A DNA stretch of 36,248 bases from JBOZRQ01 sp050789255. Lineage in GTDB: Bacteria; Bacillota; Sulfobacillia; Symbiobacteriales; Symbiobacteriaceae. Position numbers and translations under genes: made by a program. The DNA is taken from positions 1 through 36,248 of the forward strand of contig JBOZRQ010000001.1 in NCBI GenBank assembly GCA_050789255.1, given 5' to 3'. How positions within the stretch are numbered: the first letter of the stretch is position 1; every line of letters begins with the position of its first letter. Below are positions 16,608-24,967 of this stretch, piece by piece. The notes under the pieces are model-generated. The model was not told where the DNA came from. It did not search any database and saw only the letters and a program-made list of their open reading frames with translations.

Positions 16608-19202
16608 ATGTCTGACCTGGAGTTCTCCACACTCACCTTTTTCATGACCGATATCCAGGGAAGCACAAAGCTGTGGGAGAGTTATCCCGAGCCGATGCGC
16701 AGGGCGCTCGCTCGCCATGACGAGATCCTGCAGGCGGCAGTCGAAGGGAACGGCGGCAAGGTGGTCAAGAGCAAGGGCGAGGGCGACGCCCTCTTCGCCG
16801 TGTTCGGCCGCCCTTCCGACGCGGCCTCTGCGGCGGCCGCCGCGCAGCGCGCTCTCTCGGCGGAGAGCTGGCCGGCCACCCTGGAGATCAAGGTGAGGAT
16901 CGGCATTCACCTGGGGCCTGTGCAGGTGCGCGACGGCGACTATTTCGGCACGACGGTCAACCGGTGTGCCCGGCTGAAGGCGATCGCCCACGGGGGCCAG
17001 GTGCTGCTGTCAGAGGCGGCGGCGGTGCTGGTGCAGGGCGAGTCGCCGGCGGGGATCACCCTCCGCTCGCTAGGCGAGCACCGCCTCAAGGACCTGACGC
17101 AGCCGGAGCACATCTTCCAACTGGTCGCCCCCGATATCCCGGTCGAATTCCCGCCGGTGCGGTCGCTCTCGGTCCTCTCGAACAACCTGCCCATTCAGAC
17201 CACCCGGTTCATCGGGCGGGAGGCGCAACTGGCGGAGGTGTCCAGGCTCCTGGCCGGCGCGCGCCTGGTGACGCTGGCGGGCGCCGGCGGCTCCGGCAAG
17301 ACCCGCCTGGCCCTGCAGACCGCCGCCGACCTCATGGAAGAGTATCCGGACGGGGTCTGGCTCGTCGAGATGGCCTCGCTGTCCGCCCCCGGGCAGATCC
17401 CCCTGGCGATCGCCGACGTCCTGGGGGTCAGGGAGGAGCACGGGCGGTCGCTGGAAGCGGTGCTGATCGACCACCTGCGGCCCCGGCACACCCTGCTGGT
17501 GCTCGATAACAGCGAGCACCTGGTGAAGGACTGCGCCCGCATTGCCGACATGATTCTGCGCGGCTGCCAAATGGTGACCATCCTGGCGACATCCCGGGAG
17601 GTGCTCCAGGTGCCCGGCGAGGTGATCTACCGGGTGCCCACGCTGGCAGAGGACGAGGCGATCCGCCTGTTCGTCGACCGCGCCACCGCGACCCAGCCCG
17701 CCTTTCGGCTGACCCCCGAGAACGCCCCCGTCATCGCCTCGATCTGCCACCGGCTGGACGGCATCCCGCTCGCACTGGAGCTGGCGGCAGCCCGGGTGCG
17801 CGTCCTGTCGGTCCAGGATATCGACGCCCGCCTGAACGACCGGTTCCGCCTGCTGACTGGCGGCAACCGCACCTCCCTGCCGCGCCAGCAGACGCTGCGG
17901 GGACTGATCGACTGGAGCCACGAGATGCTCTCGGATCAGGAGAAAGCCCTGTTTCGCCGGCTGTCGGTCTTCGCCGGTGGCTTTGAGCTGGAGGCAGCGG
18001 AATCGGTTTGCAGCGGGGAGGACATGGAGGAGTGGGAGGTCCTCGACCTGCTGACCCAGCTCGTCGACAAGTCGCTGGTGATCAGCGAGGAGCGGGAGAG
18101 CAAGGCCCGGTACCGCTTGCTGGAGAGCCTGCGGGAGTATGGGGCGGCCAAGCTGCGCGACGCTGGCGAGGAGCTCGATCTGCGCAGGCGCCACCTCCAG
18201 TGGTACCTGAAGGTGGCGCTGGAGGCCGAGAAGCGGTCGCACGGCGGTGGTCACCAGCCCGCCTCCTTCAACCAACTGGAGCGGGAGCACGACAACATGC
18301 GCAGCGCCCTGCTCTGGTGCCACAGCGACCCGGAGTCCCTGGAAGCGGGGCTGCAGATGGCGGGCGCCCTGGACTTCTTCTGGCGGGTGCGGGGGTACAT
18401 CTCGGACGCCAAGGAGCAGGTCCTCGGGCTGCTGGGCCTCTCTGACCCGGCCTCGGCCAGTGTCGGCAAGGCAACGGCCCTGGTGACGGCGGCCAACCTG
18501 ACCCGCATGCAGGAGAACGGGGACGAGGCGGCCTCCTATGCGACCGATGCGGTCGCTGCCGCCCGTCAGGTCGGCGACAAGACCGTGCTGGGGCGCGCCT
18601 TGCTCTACCTCGGGTGGGCGGACATCAACCGGAAGGCCTATGAGCAGGCCCTGACCAGCCTGGAGGAGGCCAGGGAGCTGTTCGGCGCGGTCCGGGATCT
18701 GTTCTTTCAGGCGGAGACCCTGGCGGCCACCGCCAACGCCCTGCGCATGCGGGGGGAACTCGACCAGGCCGAAACGATTAACGCCGAAGCACTGTCGCTC
18801 CGGCGTAAGATCGGCGATCTGCACGGGGTGGCCGTAGCGCTCCGGGGCAGCGGCTGGGCCGCGGCGGTGCGCAAGGAGCCGGAGACGGCCTACCCGCTCT
18901 TCCGTGAGGCCCTGGAGCTGATCATCCCCATGCATGACTTGCCCTGCACCTACTACGCCCTGCTCGGGCTGGCCTATGTGGCGGGCGCCCGGGGGCGGCA
19001 CGAGCGGGTGATGCAGCTCTGGGGCGCCGCCGAGTCGATCCGCAAGGCGGCCGGCATCACGGCTCCGCCCCGCAAAGAGGCCGCCATGGCAGCCCGGGAG
19101 GCTGAGCAGGCCCTTGGTGCCGCTGAAGCCGAGCGGCTCGGCGCCCGGGGCATGGCGATGGGCTTCGCCGAGGCCACAGCCTTTGCGCTTGGGGAGGAGT
19201 AA
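16608..19202 (+). CDS. Class III nucleotide cyclase - STAND ATPase - TPR signalling protein
   Basis: The 864-residue protein combines three modules. Residues 1-175 are a class III adenylate/guanylate cyclase domain: metal-binding Asp15 (FFMTDIQGST), second metal Asp60 in a KGEGD variant, and Asn118 and Arg122 in the FGTTVNRCARL transition-state motif. Residues 200-480 are a STAND/NB-ARC-like ATPase with P-loop GAGGSGKT at 225-232 and LLVLDNSEHL as Walker B. From about 520 to 830 there are helical TPR-like repeats. The plan is that of large cyclase-coupled regulators common in actinobacteria and Chloroflexi. All catalytic residues seem present, so cyclase activity is plausible. No DNA-binding domain is seen, so output could be a cyclic nucleotide or a protein partner. 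The methyltransferase gene begins 2 bp downstream. Confidence 0.85.
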   Translation: MSDLEFSTLTFFMTDIQGSTKLWESYPEPMRRALARHDEILQAAVEGNGGKVVKSKGEGDALFAVFGRPSDAASAAAAAQRALSAESWPATLEIKVRIGIHLGPVQVRDGDYFGTTVNRCARLKAIAHGGQVLLSEAAAVLVQGESPAGITLRSLGEHRLKDLTQPEHIFQLVAPDIPVEFPPVRSLSVLSNNLPIQTTRFIGREAQLAEVSRLLAGARLVTLAGAGGSGKTRLALQTAADLMEEYPDGVWLVEMASLSAPGQIPLAIADVLGVREEHGRSLEAVLIDHLRPRHTLLVLDNSEHLVKDCARIADMILRGCQMVTILATSREVLQVPGEVIYRVPTLAEDEAIRLFVDRATATQPAFRLTPENAPVIASICHRLDGIPLALELAAARVRVLSVQDIDARLNDRFRLLTGGNRTSLPRQQTLRGLIDWSHEMLSDQEKALFRRLSVFAGGFELEAAESVCSGEDMEEWEVLDLLTQLVDKSLVISEERESKARYRLLESLREYGAAKLRDAGEELDLRRRHLQWYLKVALEAEKRSHGGGHQPASFNQLEREHDNMRSALLWCHSDPESLEAGLQMAGALDFFWRVRGYISDAKEQVLGLLGLSDPASASVGKATALVTAANLTRMQENGDEAASYATDAVAAARQVGDKTVLGRALLYLGWADINRKAYEQALTSLEEARELFGAVRDLFFQAETLAATANALRMRGELDQAETINAEALSLRRKIGDLHGVAVALRGSGWAAAVRKEPETAYPLFREALELIIPMHDLPCTYYALLGLAYVAGARGRHERVMQLWGAAESIRKAAGITAPPRKEAAMAAREAEQALGAAEAERLGARGMAMGFAEATAFALGEE

Positions 19203-19204
19203 GG

Positions 19205-19975
19205 TTGCGGTCCGTCATCATCACCAGGCTTAGGGCCGCCGGCTGTGTTTTTGCCGAGGCGGAGGCGGACTTGCTCATCGCCGCAGCCAGGACGCAGGCC
19301 GAGCTTGACGCCATGGTGGATCAACGTACCATGGGCATGCCCCTGGAACATATCCTCGGTTGGGCTGACTTCTGCGGACTGCGGATTGCCGTGGAACCTG
19401 GGGTCTTCATACCCCGCCGCCGCACCGAGTTCCTCGTCCGCCAAGCGGTCGCCCTTTCTCGGCCGGGAGCTGTCATCGTTGACCTGTGCTGCGGCTCGGG
19501 TGCGATCGGCGCCGCACTGCTCTTCTCTGTTCCCCTGATCAAGTTGTACGCCGTCGACATCTCTCCCGCAGCGGTGCAGTGTGCGCGTCGCAACCTCGAT
19601 AGCAGGGGCGGTCACGTGTTCGAAGGTGACCTTTTCGAGCCGCTTCCGGTCACTCTACGAGGCGGCATAGACGTCGTGGTCGCCAACGTACCCTACGTAC
19701 CCTCCGCTGCAATCGAGACGATGCCCCTGGAGGCACGCTTGTATGAACCGCGAGTGGCCCTCGACGGTGGTGTGGACGGGCTTGACGTTCAGCGCCGGGT
19801 GGCCGCCGAGGCGCTATCATGGCTGCGGCCCGGGGGTTCGCTGCTGGTCGAGACGAGCGAGCGTCAAGCGCTACAGACCGCCGACATTTTCGGCCGCAGG
19901 GGGCTGATCCCGCGGGTGGTCAGTTCCGACGAGTGGGATGCCACCGTCGTCATTGGAAGCAAGCCCAGCAGGTAG
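19205..19975 (+). CDS. HemK/PrmC-like N5-glutamine methyltransferase family protein
   Basis: The 256-residue protein has a class I SAM-binding fold: VDLCCGSGAIG (motif I), then YAVDISPAAVQCARRN. At the position of the diagnostic NPPY motif of glutamine methyltransferases it reads NVPYVP. This variant is known in a subfamily annotated as putative protein N5-glutamine methyltransferases, distinct from true PrmC. The short helical N-terminus, with LEHILGWADFCGL and PGVFIPRRRTE, matches the PrmC substrate-recognition region. The likely reaction is SAM-dependent methylation of a glutamine or a natural-product amide; the target is unknown. The start is TTG at 19205 with GGGAGGAG just upstream, inside the end of the cyclase gene, so it is translated as part of that operon. 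Confidence 0.8.
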   Translation: MRSVIITRLRAAGCVFAEAEADLLIAAARTQAELDAMVDQRTMGMPLEHILGWADFCGLRIAVEPGVFIPRRRTEFLVRQAVALSRPGAVIVDLCCGSGAIGAALLFSVPLIKLYAVDISPAAVQCARRNLDSRGGHVFEGDLFEPLPVTLRGGIDVVVANVPYVPSAAIETMPLEARLYEPRVALDGGVDGLDVQRRVAAEALSWLRPGGSLLVETSERQALQTADIFGRRGLIPRVVSSDEWDATVVIGSKPSR

Positions 19976-20493
19976 AAGCGGTTTGGTCATGGAAATCCTG
20001 TTGGCGTGAGAAGTCGTGCTCCGTGCGAAGGGTGATGGGTACGGAAATCTACGACTAGAAGTCCAAGGACGCATCGCATCGATTGAAGTGCTCGACCGAC
20101 CCGACGTGCGTTCACGGCTACACCAATTGTTGCCATAACTTGGCTGGTACAACTCGACCGCTGGCGGTCAGGGATTTTCCGAACGGTGGGTGACCCAAAG
20201 ATCCGCATTCTCTGTCCACAAGTTCCCTGAGAGGATCAAAACACTGGATTTCAGAGCCCTTTCTCGCCCCTCCCGCCAAAAGTGGACGTAATCTCGGCCT
20301 TCGCAGCACGGCCCCCTTCCAAATTTTCCTTGAGGCAAGAGGCCGGGAGTAACCCCGGCCCTTTTTCGCGTCCTGCAAAATGTCCCAGGACAGTCGGGAC
20401 ACGAGTTGAGGCTCCGCCCACATGCCCGAGGGACGCCCGAAGCGGTACGATCTGACTGTGCCTCAGACGTACTACATCAGGGAGGTTGCTTCC
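19976..20493. other. 518-bp non-coding interval with terminator and small inverted repeats
   Basis: No convincing gene is visible on either strand. The interval contains the terminator at 20341-20366 and, after it, overlapping small repeats: TGTCCC (20381-20386) with GGGACA (20396-20401), and GTCCT with AGGAC. These lie in the likely leader of the cupredoxin gene. The part before the terminator is slightly less GC-rich than its neighbours and may be gene debris, but I could not match it to anything. Confidence 0.5.
20341..20367 (+). terminator. Intrinsic terminator upstream of the cupredoxin gene
   Basis: GGCCGGG (20341-20347) pairs with CCCGGCC (20354-20360) across a six-base loop, followed by CTTTTTC. 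It could end the operon that finishes at 19975, though it is 365 bp away, or act on a leader transcript. Confidence 0.75.
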
Positions 20494-21252
20494 ATGTTCA
20501 AGCGTGTACCGCTCGGCCCCCTCAGCAAGGTGACGGGGGTGGCCATTGGCGTGGCTGGTCTGGTCTTCACTGCGATCCTCATCTCATTTAACCCCAATGA
20601 GCCCGTGTTGCCGGTGGCGATCGCCTCTTTCGTCCTCGCCGCAGTGGTGGCGACGGGATTCCGGTGGGCGCCCGGCGTCACGGCCCTGTTCTCGGTCATC
20701 GTCCTGATCGCTTTTTCGCCGGTGGTCAAGGTGGTCATGTTCGACCCCACCGACCCCGGATACGGCCACGTGATGATGGCTGCGCTCAGTCTACTGGCGG
20801 CGATCGTGACCGGGCTCGGCGCCACCTGGCAGAACTACCGGTCGGAGCAGCGCATCGCGCCGCGCTGGCTGAGCCCCAGCCTGGTCGGCCTCTTTACCCT
20901 GTGGCTCGGCGCCACCTTCGTGGCATCACTCACGACCACCGGTGCCGCCGTGGCGATCTCCCCTGAGGCTGCACAGGAGATGGTGACCGTGCAGGCCAAG
21001 AACCACACCTTCGTGCAGCAGGAGATCCGGGTGAAGGCCGGCCAGATCGTGACGGTGAAGCTGGAGAACCAGGACGGCGTCAACCACACCTTTGACATCG
21101 ATGAACTGAACGTGCATGCGCAGCTGCCGGCGAACCAGGTGAACGTGGCGGTCTTCAAGGCGACCAAGCCCGGTACGTACACCATCTACTGCCTGCCGCA
21201 CTACAGCAAGCAGACCGGCCAGGGCATGAAGGCCACGCTGGTGGTCGAGTAG
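20494..21252 (+). CDS. Membrane-anchored cupredoxin-domain protein
   Basis: The 252-residue product has about four membrane segments in the first 150 residues and a C-terminal extracytoplasmic cupredoxin domain from about 165. Type 1 copper ligands are in place: His198 (VNHTFDI), Cys233, His236 and Met245 (YCLPHYSKQTGQGM). Such domains carry single electrons or bind copper. The ATG at 20494 has GGAGG eight bases upstream; the frame is open for 24 codons before it, but without a good ribosome site. The histidine kinase gene begins 9 bp downstream, so the cupredoxin is probably coexpressed with the two-component pair and may supply it with a copper or redox signal; this last point is inference. 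Confidence 0.85.
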   Translation: MFKRVPLGPLSKVTGVAIGVAGLVFTAILISFNPNEPVLPVAIASFVLAAVVATGFRWAPGVTALFSVIVLIAFSPVVKVVMFDPTDPGYGHVMMAALSLLAAIVTGLGATWQNYRSEQRIAPRWLSPSLVGLFTLWLGATFVASLTTTGAAVAISPEAAQEMVTVQAKNHTFVQQEIRVKAGQIVTVKLENQDGVNHTFDIDELNVHAQLPANQVNVAVFKATKPGTYTIYCLPHYSKQTGQGMKATLVVE

Positions 21253-21261
21253 CAACAGGAC

Positions 21262-23367
21262 TTGACCTTGCGCCTGGCGAACTATGCCACCTCACAGGCG
21301 AGGGGGGACGTGGCGGTGCGACGGCTGGTCGGCATTCTTGGCAGCATCGGTGTCCTGATCTTCGTAGGGCTGACTCCGCTCCGCTTCCCGCGCTTCTATG
21401 CCTTCTGCCAGTACATAACCTGCTCCCATCCGCGGCTGACGCCCGAACTGCTGCCCCAGCTGGAGGCGTTCGGGCTGACCCGCACCCAGTTTGCCGCTTG
21501 GTTCACCGGCCTGGAGATCCTCGTTGGTCTGGTGTGGATCGGGGCCGGGGTGATCATCTACCTCCGGGCGCGCCAGAAGTACGCCGTCCTCGTTTCTCTC
21601 ATGCTCATCGGGATGGGCAGCGGCTATTGGACCACCGACGGCCCCTGGATTGCTGATCTGCCCTTGTTCGTCGCCATTCCCCAGACGCTCCTCGGCTACT
21701 TCAGCGTGGTCTTCCTGTTCCTGGCCTTCTGCCTGTTCCCTGATGGCCGGTTCGAGCCCCGCTGGAGCCGCTGGATCGCCCTCCTGTTCCTGCCGGTCGG
21801 CGCGGCGTTCTACCCCACGCCCGACAAGCCCTACGCCTTCAACGGGTGGCCGCCGGTCGTGCAGGCGGGGGTCGTCTCGGCCTTCGTGGCCCTCGGCATC
21901 TGCGCCCAAATCTACCGGTATCGGCGGATCTCCGGGTATGTGGAGCGCCAGCAGGCCAAGTGGTTCATGGGCGGCCTTGCAGCCACCATGCTGTTCTTCG
22001 TGCCCTTCCACTTCGCCCTCTCCCTGCTGGGCCTGACCGGGATCGCTGCGCTGATGGTCACGGGCACGGCGAGCTATCTGGCCATGATGATCCTGCCGGT
22101 GGCGATCGTCTTCGCCGTGCTCCGGCACCGCCTGTGGGAGATCGACCTGCTGATCAGCCGGACGCTGGTCTACACGCTGCTCACCGTCGCCGTGGCGGCG
22201 ATTTACGCCCTGGTGGTCGGCGCCCTGGGCCTGCTCTTTCAGACCCGGGGGAACTTCTGGATCTCCATGCTGGGCACCGGCCTCGTCGCCGTGCTCTTCC
22301 AGCCCCTGCGGGAGCGGCTTCAGTACTGGGTCAACCGGCTGCGCTACGGCGACCGGGATGATCCCTACCAGGCCTTCTCCCGGCTGGGCAGGCGCCTGGA
22401 GGCTGCCATGGCGCCCGAGCAGGTGCTCCCGTCGATCGTGGCAACCGTCGGGGATGCCCTTCGGCTGCCCTATGCCGCCATCTCGCTGCGGAGCGGTGAG
22501 GAGTTCACCACCGCCGCTGAGGTGGGCAGCCCTCCTGCTGAGCCCCTGACCCTGCCCCTGGTCTATCAGTCCGAGGTCGTGGGGCAACTGGTCGTAGGGC
22601 CCCGGGCCGCCGACGACCCCTTCACCGGGGCCGACCGCCTCCTGCTGGAGGACCTGGCCCGCCAGGCGGGTGTAGCCGTCCACGGCGTTCGGCTCAACGC
22701 AGATCTGCGGCGCTCCCGGGAGCGGCTGGTCACCGCCATCGAGGAGGAGCGGCGCCGGCTGCGCCGGGACCTCCATGACGGCCTCGGCCCCCGGCTGGCC
22801 GCCCTGGGCCTGAAGATCGGCTCGGCCCGGGTGCTGGGACAGTACAACCCCGCCGCCGTGGATGGGGTGCTGGCCGAGCTTGAGAGCGACCTGGAGTCCA
22901 CCCTTGCCGACATCCGTCGGCTGGTCTACAACCTGCGCCCGCCGGCCCTCGACCAGCTCGGGCTGATCGGCGCCCTGCGGGAGACGGTAGCTCAGTACCA
23001 GAGCGGATCCGCCCAGCTGCGCTTCCGGCTGGAGGCGCCCGATCACCTGCCGCCGCTGCCGGCTGCCGTGGAGGTCGCAGCCTACCGGATCGCCCAGGAG
23101 GCGCTCACCAACACCATCCGGCACGCGCAGGCCAGCGTGGCCACCATCCGACTGTTGGTGGATGACCACAACCTGTGCCTCGCCGTGGAGGATGACGGCC
23201 GCGGGCTGGCGCCATCCGGCCGGGCGGGCGTCGGCCTCACATCCATGCGGGAGCGGGCCGTCGAGGTCGGCGGGGCGCTGAAGGTGGCGAGCCGCTCTGA
23301 CGGCGGCACCCTGGTGACGGCGACGCTGCCGCTCAGTCTCACCCAATCCCAAACAGGGGGCGAATGA
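21262..23367 (+). CDS. Membrane histidine kinase, NarL/LiaS type (HisKA_3)
   Basis: The product is up to 701 residues. The N-terminal ~330 residues contain about eight membrane segments with a short Cys-containing extracytoplasmic loop (FCQYITCSH). A GAF-like domain lies at about 375-480. The dimerisation/phosphoacceptor helix reads RRLRRDLHDGLGPRL with the acceptor His505. The catalytic domain has an N-box EALTNTIRHA, then EDDGRGL and GVGLTSMRERA. The annotated start is TTG at 21262 with a weak AGGA. GTG codons at 21310 and 21316 follow a GAGGGGGGAC stretch and may be the true start, shortening the protein by 16-18 residues. The response regulator follows after 3 bp. The signal is unknown; the membrane domain and the cupredoxin neighbour suggest a redox or membrane-linked cue. 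Confidence 0.9.
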   Translation: MTLRLANYATSQARGDVAVRRLVGILGSIGVLIFVGLTPLRFPRFYAFCQYITCSHPRLTPELLPQLEAFGLTRTQFAAWFTGLEILVGLVWIGAGVIIYLRARQKYAVLVSLMLIGMGSGYWTTDGPWIADLPLFVAIPQTLLGYFSVVFLFLAFCLFPDGRFEPRWSRWIALLFLPVGAAFYPTPDKPYAFNGWPPVVQAGVVSAFVALGICAQIYRYRRISGYVERQQAKWFMGGLAATMLFFVPFHFALSLLGLTGIAALMVTGTASYLAMMILPVAIVFAVLRHRLWEIDLLISRTLVYTLLTVAVAAIYALVVGALGLLFQTRGNFWISMLGTGLVAVLFQPLRERLQYWVNRLRYGDRDDPYQAFSRLGRRLEAAMAPEQVLPSIVATVGDALRLPYAAISLRSGEEFTTAAEVGSPPAEPLTLPLVYQSEVVGQLVVGPRAADDPFTGADRLLLEDLARQAGVAVHGVRLNADLRRSRERLVTAIEEERRRLRRDLHDGLGPRLAALGLKIGSARVLGQYNPAAVDGVLAELESDLESTLADIRRLVYNLRPPALDQLGLIGALRETVAQYQSGSAQLRFRLEAPDHLPPLPAAVEVAAYRIAQEALTNTIRHAQASVATIRLLVDDHNLCLAVEDDGRGLAPSGRAGVGLTSMRERAVEVGGALKVASRSDGGTLVTATLPLSLTQSQTGGE

Positions 23368-23370
23368 CCT

Positions 23371-24012
23371 GTGGAACCAATCCGAGTTCTTGTCGCCGAC
23401 GACCATGTCTTCTTTCGGGATGGCGTCCGGGCACTGCTGACGGCAGCGCTGGACACCGACCTGGTGGGGGAGGCCGGCGACGGCGAGCAGGCGGTCGACC
23501 TGGCGCTGCGGCTCCAGCCCGACGTGGTGCTGATGGATGTGCAGATGCCCGGCTGCAACGGCATCGAGGCGACCCGTCGCATCACCGGCCACAGCCCCCA
23601 CATCGGCGTGCTGGTGGTCACGATGTTCGACGACGACAGCAACGTCTTTCAGGCGATGAGGGCCGGCGCCCGGGGCTACATCCTCAAGGGCGCCAACCAT
23701 ATGGACATGCTCCGGGCGATCCAGGCGGTCGGTCGGGGCGAGGCGATCTTCAGCCCCAACATCGCCCGGCGGATGATGGACTTCTTCTCCAACATGCGCC
23801 CGGCCACAGCCCAGGTCTTCCCCGAACTGACCGACCGGGAGCGTGAGATCCTGGTGATGATCGGCGAGGGCGCGAAAAATGCCGAGATCGCCGAGCGGCT
23901 GGTCCTGGCGCCCAAGACCGTGCGCAACCACGTCTCGAACATTCTCAGCAAGCTCCAGGTGGTCGACCGGGCGCAGGCCGCTATCCGGGCCCGCGAGGCT
24001 GGCCTGGTGTAG
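23371..24012 (+). CDS. LuxR/NarL-family response regulator
   Basis: The 213-residue protein has a receiver domain (1-120) with acidic pair Asp10-Asp11, phosphoacceptor Asp56 (VVLMDVQMPG) and the conserved lysine in YILKGA. Residues 147-213 form a LuxR-type helix-turn-helix (LTDREREILVMIGEGAKNAEIAERL ... KTVRNHVSNILSKLQV). The start is GTG at 23371, three bases after the kinase stop codon, so the pair is translationally linked. It is the obvious partner of the upstream kinase. Its last 36 bp recur at 24215-24250. Confidence 0.93.
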   Translation: MEPIRVLVADDHVFFRDGVRALLTAALDTDLVGEAGDGEQAVDLALRLQPDVVLMDVQMPGCNGIEATRRITGHSPHIGVLVVTMFDDDSNVFQAMRAGARGYILKGANHMDMLRAIQAVGRGEAIFSPNIARRMMDFFSNMRPATAQVFPELTDREREILVMIGEGAKNAEIAERLVLAPKTVRNHVSNILSKLQVVDRAQAAIRAREAGLV

Positions 24013-24141
24013 GGCGGCCGATACCTCGCTCCATTCTTGCACACCCCCGGCAGGGGTGACCGTGCAAAACCGGTGCGAGGCGAGGGTTCGGCGGGGGAAC
24101 GGGCCCCGGAGAGGCCTGCACCAGTCGCCCCGGAATCAATC

Positions 24142-24164
24142 CGAGGAGGCCAAAGGCCTCCTCG
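24142..24164. repeat. Perfect 10-bp hairpin after the response regulator
   Basis: CGAGGAGGCC (24142-24151) and GGCCTCCTCG (24155-24164) pair across an AAA loop. No T-run follows on the + strand. It lies between convergent genes and may help end transcripts from either side. Confidence 0.6.
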
Positions 24165-24214
24165 CACTAGATTTGCATGGTGCCGGGCTCCAAGGGTATG
24201 CAGAAGTGGAGCGA

Positions 24215-24250
24215 GCCGCTATCAGCGCTCGCGAGGCCGGGCTGGTGTAG
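24215..24250 (+). pseudogene. Duplicated 3' end of a LuxR-type response regulator gene
   Basis: These 36 bases match the last 36 bases of the response regulator gene (23977-24012) at 31 positions, stop codon included. Translated, AAISAREAGLV-stop parallels AAIRAREAGLV-stop. The rest of a regulator gene is absent. It is a remnant of a second regulator or of a partial duplication. The convergent acetyltransferase uses the opposite strand of this segment as its final codons. Confidence 0.7.
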
Positions 24251-24740
24251 GATCGAGAATCAATTCGTACCAGTGGACGTCATGCCAGTTGCCGAACTTG
24301 AAGCCGACCTCTTTGAGGCAACCGACGTGCTGGAAGCCCACCTTCTCATGAAGCCGTGCGCTGCCCTCGTTCCCGCCTACGACCCCAGCCAACACGCAGT
24401 GATAGCCAAGCTGAGCAGCGCGCCGCACCAGCTCCTGCATCAGCACGGTCCCGACGCCCTGCCCGTGGTACCGGTCATCGACGTACACCGAGGACTCGAC
24501 CGTCTTCCCGTACGCCGGCTTGGGCCGGTACGGGGAGAGGCAGGCATATCCGAGAATGCCTCGGCTGTCCTCCGCAACCAGCAGCGGGTAATCCGGGCCA
24601 TGGTGGGAGAACCACTCACGGCGCTGCTCCAGCGTTTGCGGCTCCAGGTCGAAGGTGGCCGAGGTATGCAAGACGGCATGGTTATAGATGGACAGGAGAT
24701 GTGGCAGATCCTCGCTGCGACCGTCTCTGATAACGACCAT
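24222..24740 (-). CDS. GNAT acetyltransferase, phosphinothricin N-acetyltransferase type
   Basis: The 172-residue protein matches the PAT/Bar/YwnH branch of GNAT enzymes: IRDGRSEDLPHLLSIYNHAV at the start, VESSVYVDDRYHGQGVGTVLMQEL for acetyl-CoA binding, and the diagnostic ending NEGSARLHEKVGFQHVGCLKEVGFKFGNWHDV. These enzymes acetylate phosphinothricin, methionine sulfoximine or related amines. The ATG at 24740 is chosen because AAGGAG is eight bases upstream; the in-frame ATG at 24746 is only two bases from that site. The last nine residues (PTPARPRER) are encoded by the strand opposite the duplicated regulator 3' end and extend past the usual family end, so the original stop may have been replaced. 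Confidence 0.87.
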   Translation of the reverse strand: MVVIRDGRSEDLPHLLSIYNHAVLHTSATFDLEPQTLEQRREWFSHHGPDYPLLVAEDSRGILGYACLSPYRPKPAYGKTVESSVYVDDRYHGQGVGTVLMQELVRRAAQLGYHCVLAGVVGGNEGSARLHEKVGFQHVGCLKEVGFKFGNWHDVHWYELILDPTPARPRER

Positions 24741-24834
24741 CGTCATCGCTCCTTCCCTGTCCTCATTCATAACACGGAGGTATCGTGGCCGTAAACAAAA
24801 TGTAAGGTAGGCTGACATAACGAAACAAACTCAA

Positions 24835-24879
24835 AACAGGGGAGCGGTGGACTAACGCCGACTCCCCTGTTTCCTTTAT
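24835..24879. terminator. Orphan terminator-like hairpin between divergent genes
   Basis: AACAGGGGAG (24835-24844) pairs with CTCCCCTGTT (24862-24871), extended by CGG/CCG with one bulge. TTTCCTTT follows on the + strand and TTGAGTTTGTTT on the minus strand. Both flanking genes read away from it, so it does not end either one. It could be an attenuator in the acetyltransferase leader or a leftover from a lost gene. Confidence 0.5.
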
Positions 24880-24967
24880 GAATGATGACCGGGCCCGACC
24901 GGTAATGAAACCCAATCGGTAGACCCACCCGTCTGTCTTGTGAGAACACGCTCAAGGAGGAACAAAA

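Noticed and set aside
20118..20423. Possible minus-strand gene of about 100 codons
   Set aside because: It covers a terminator, lacks a ribosome site and resembles no family.
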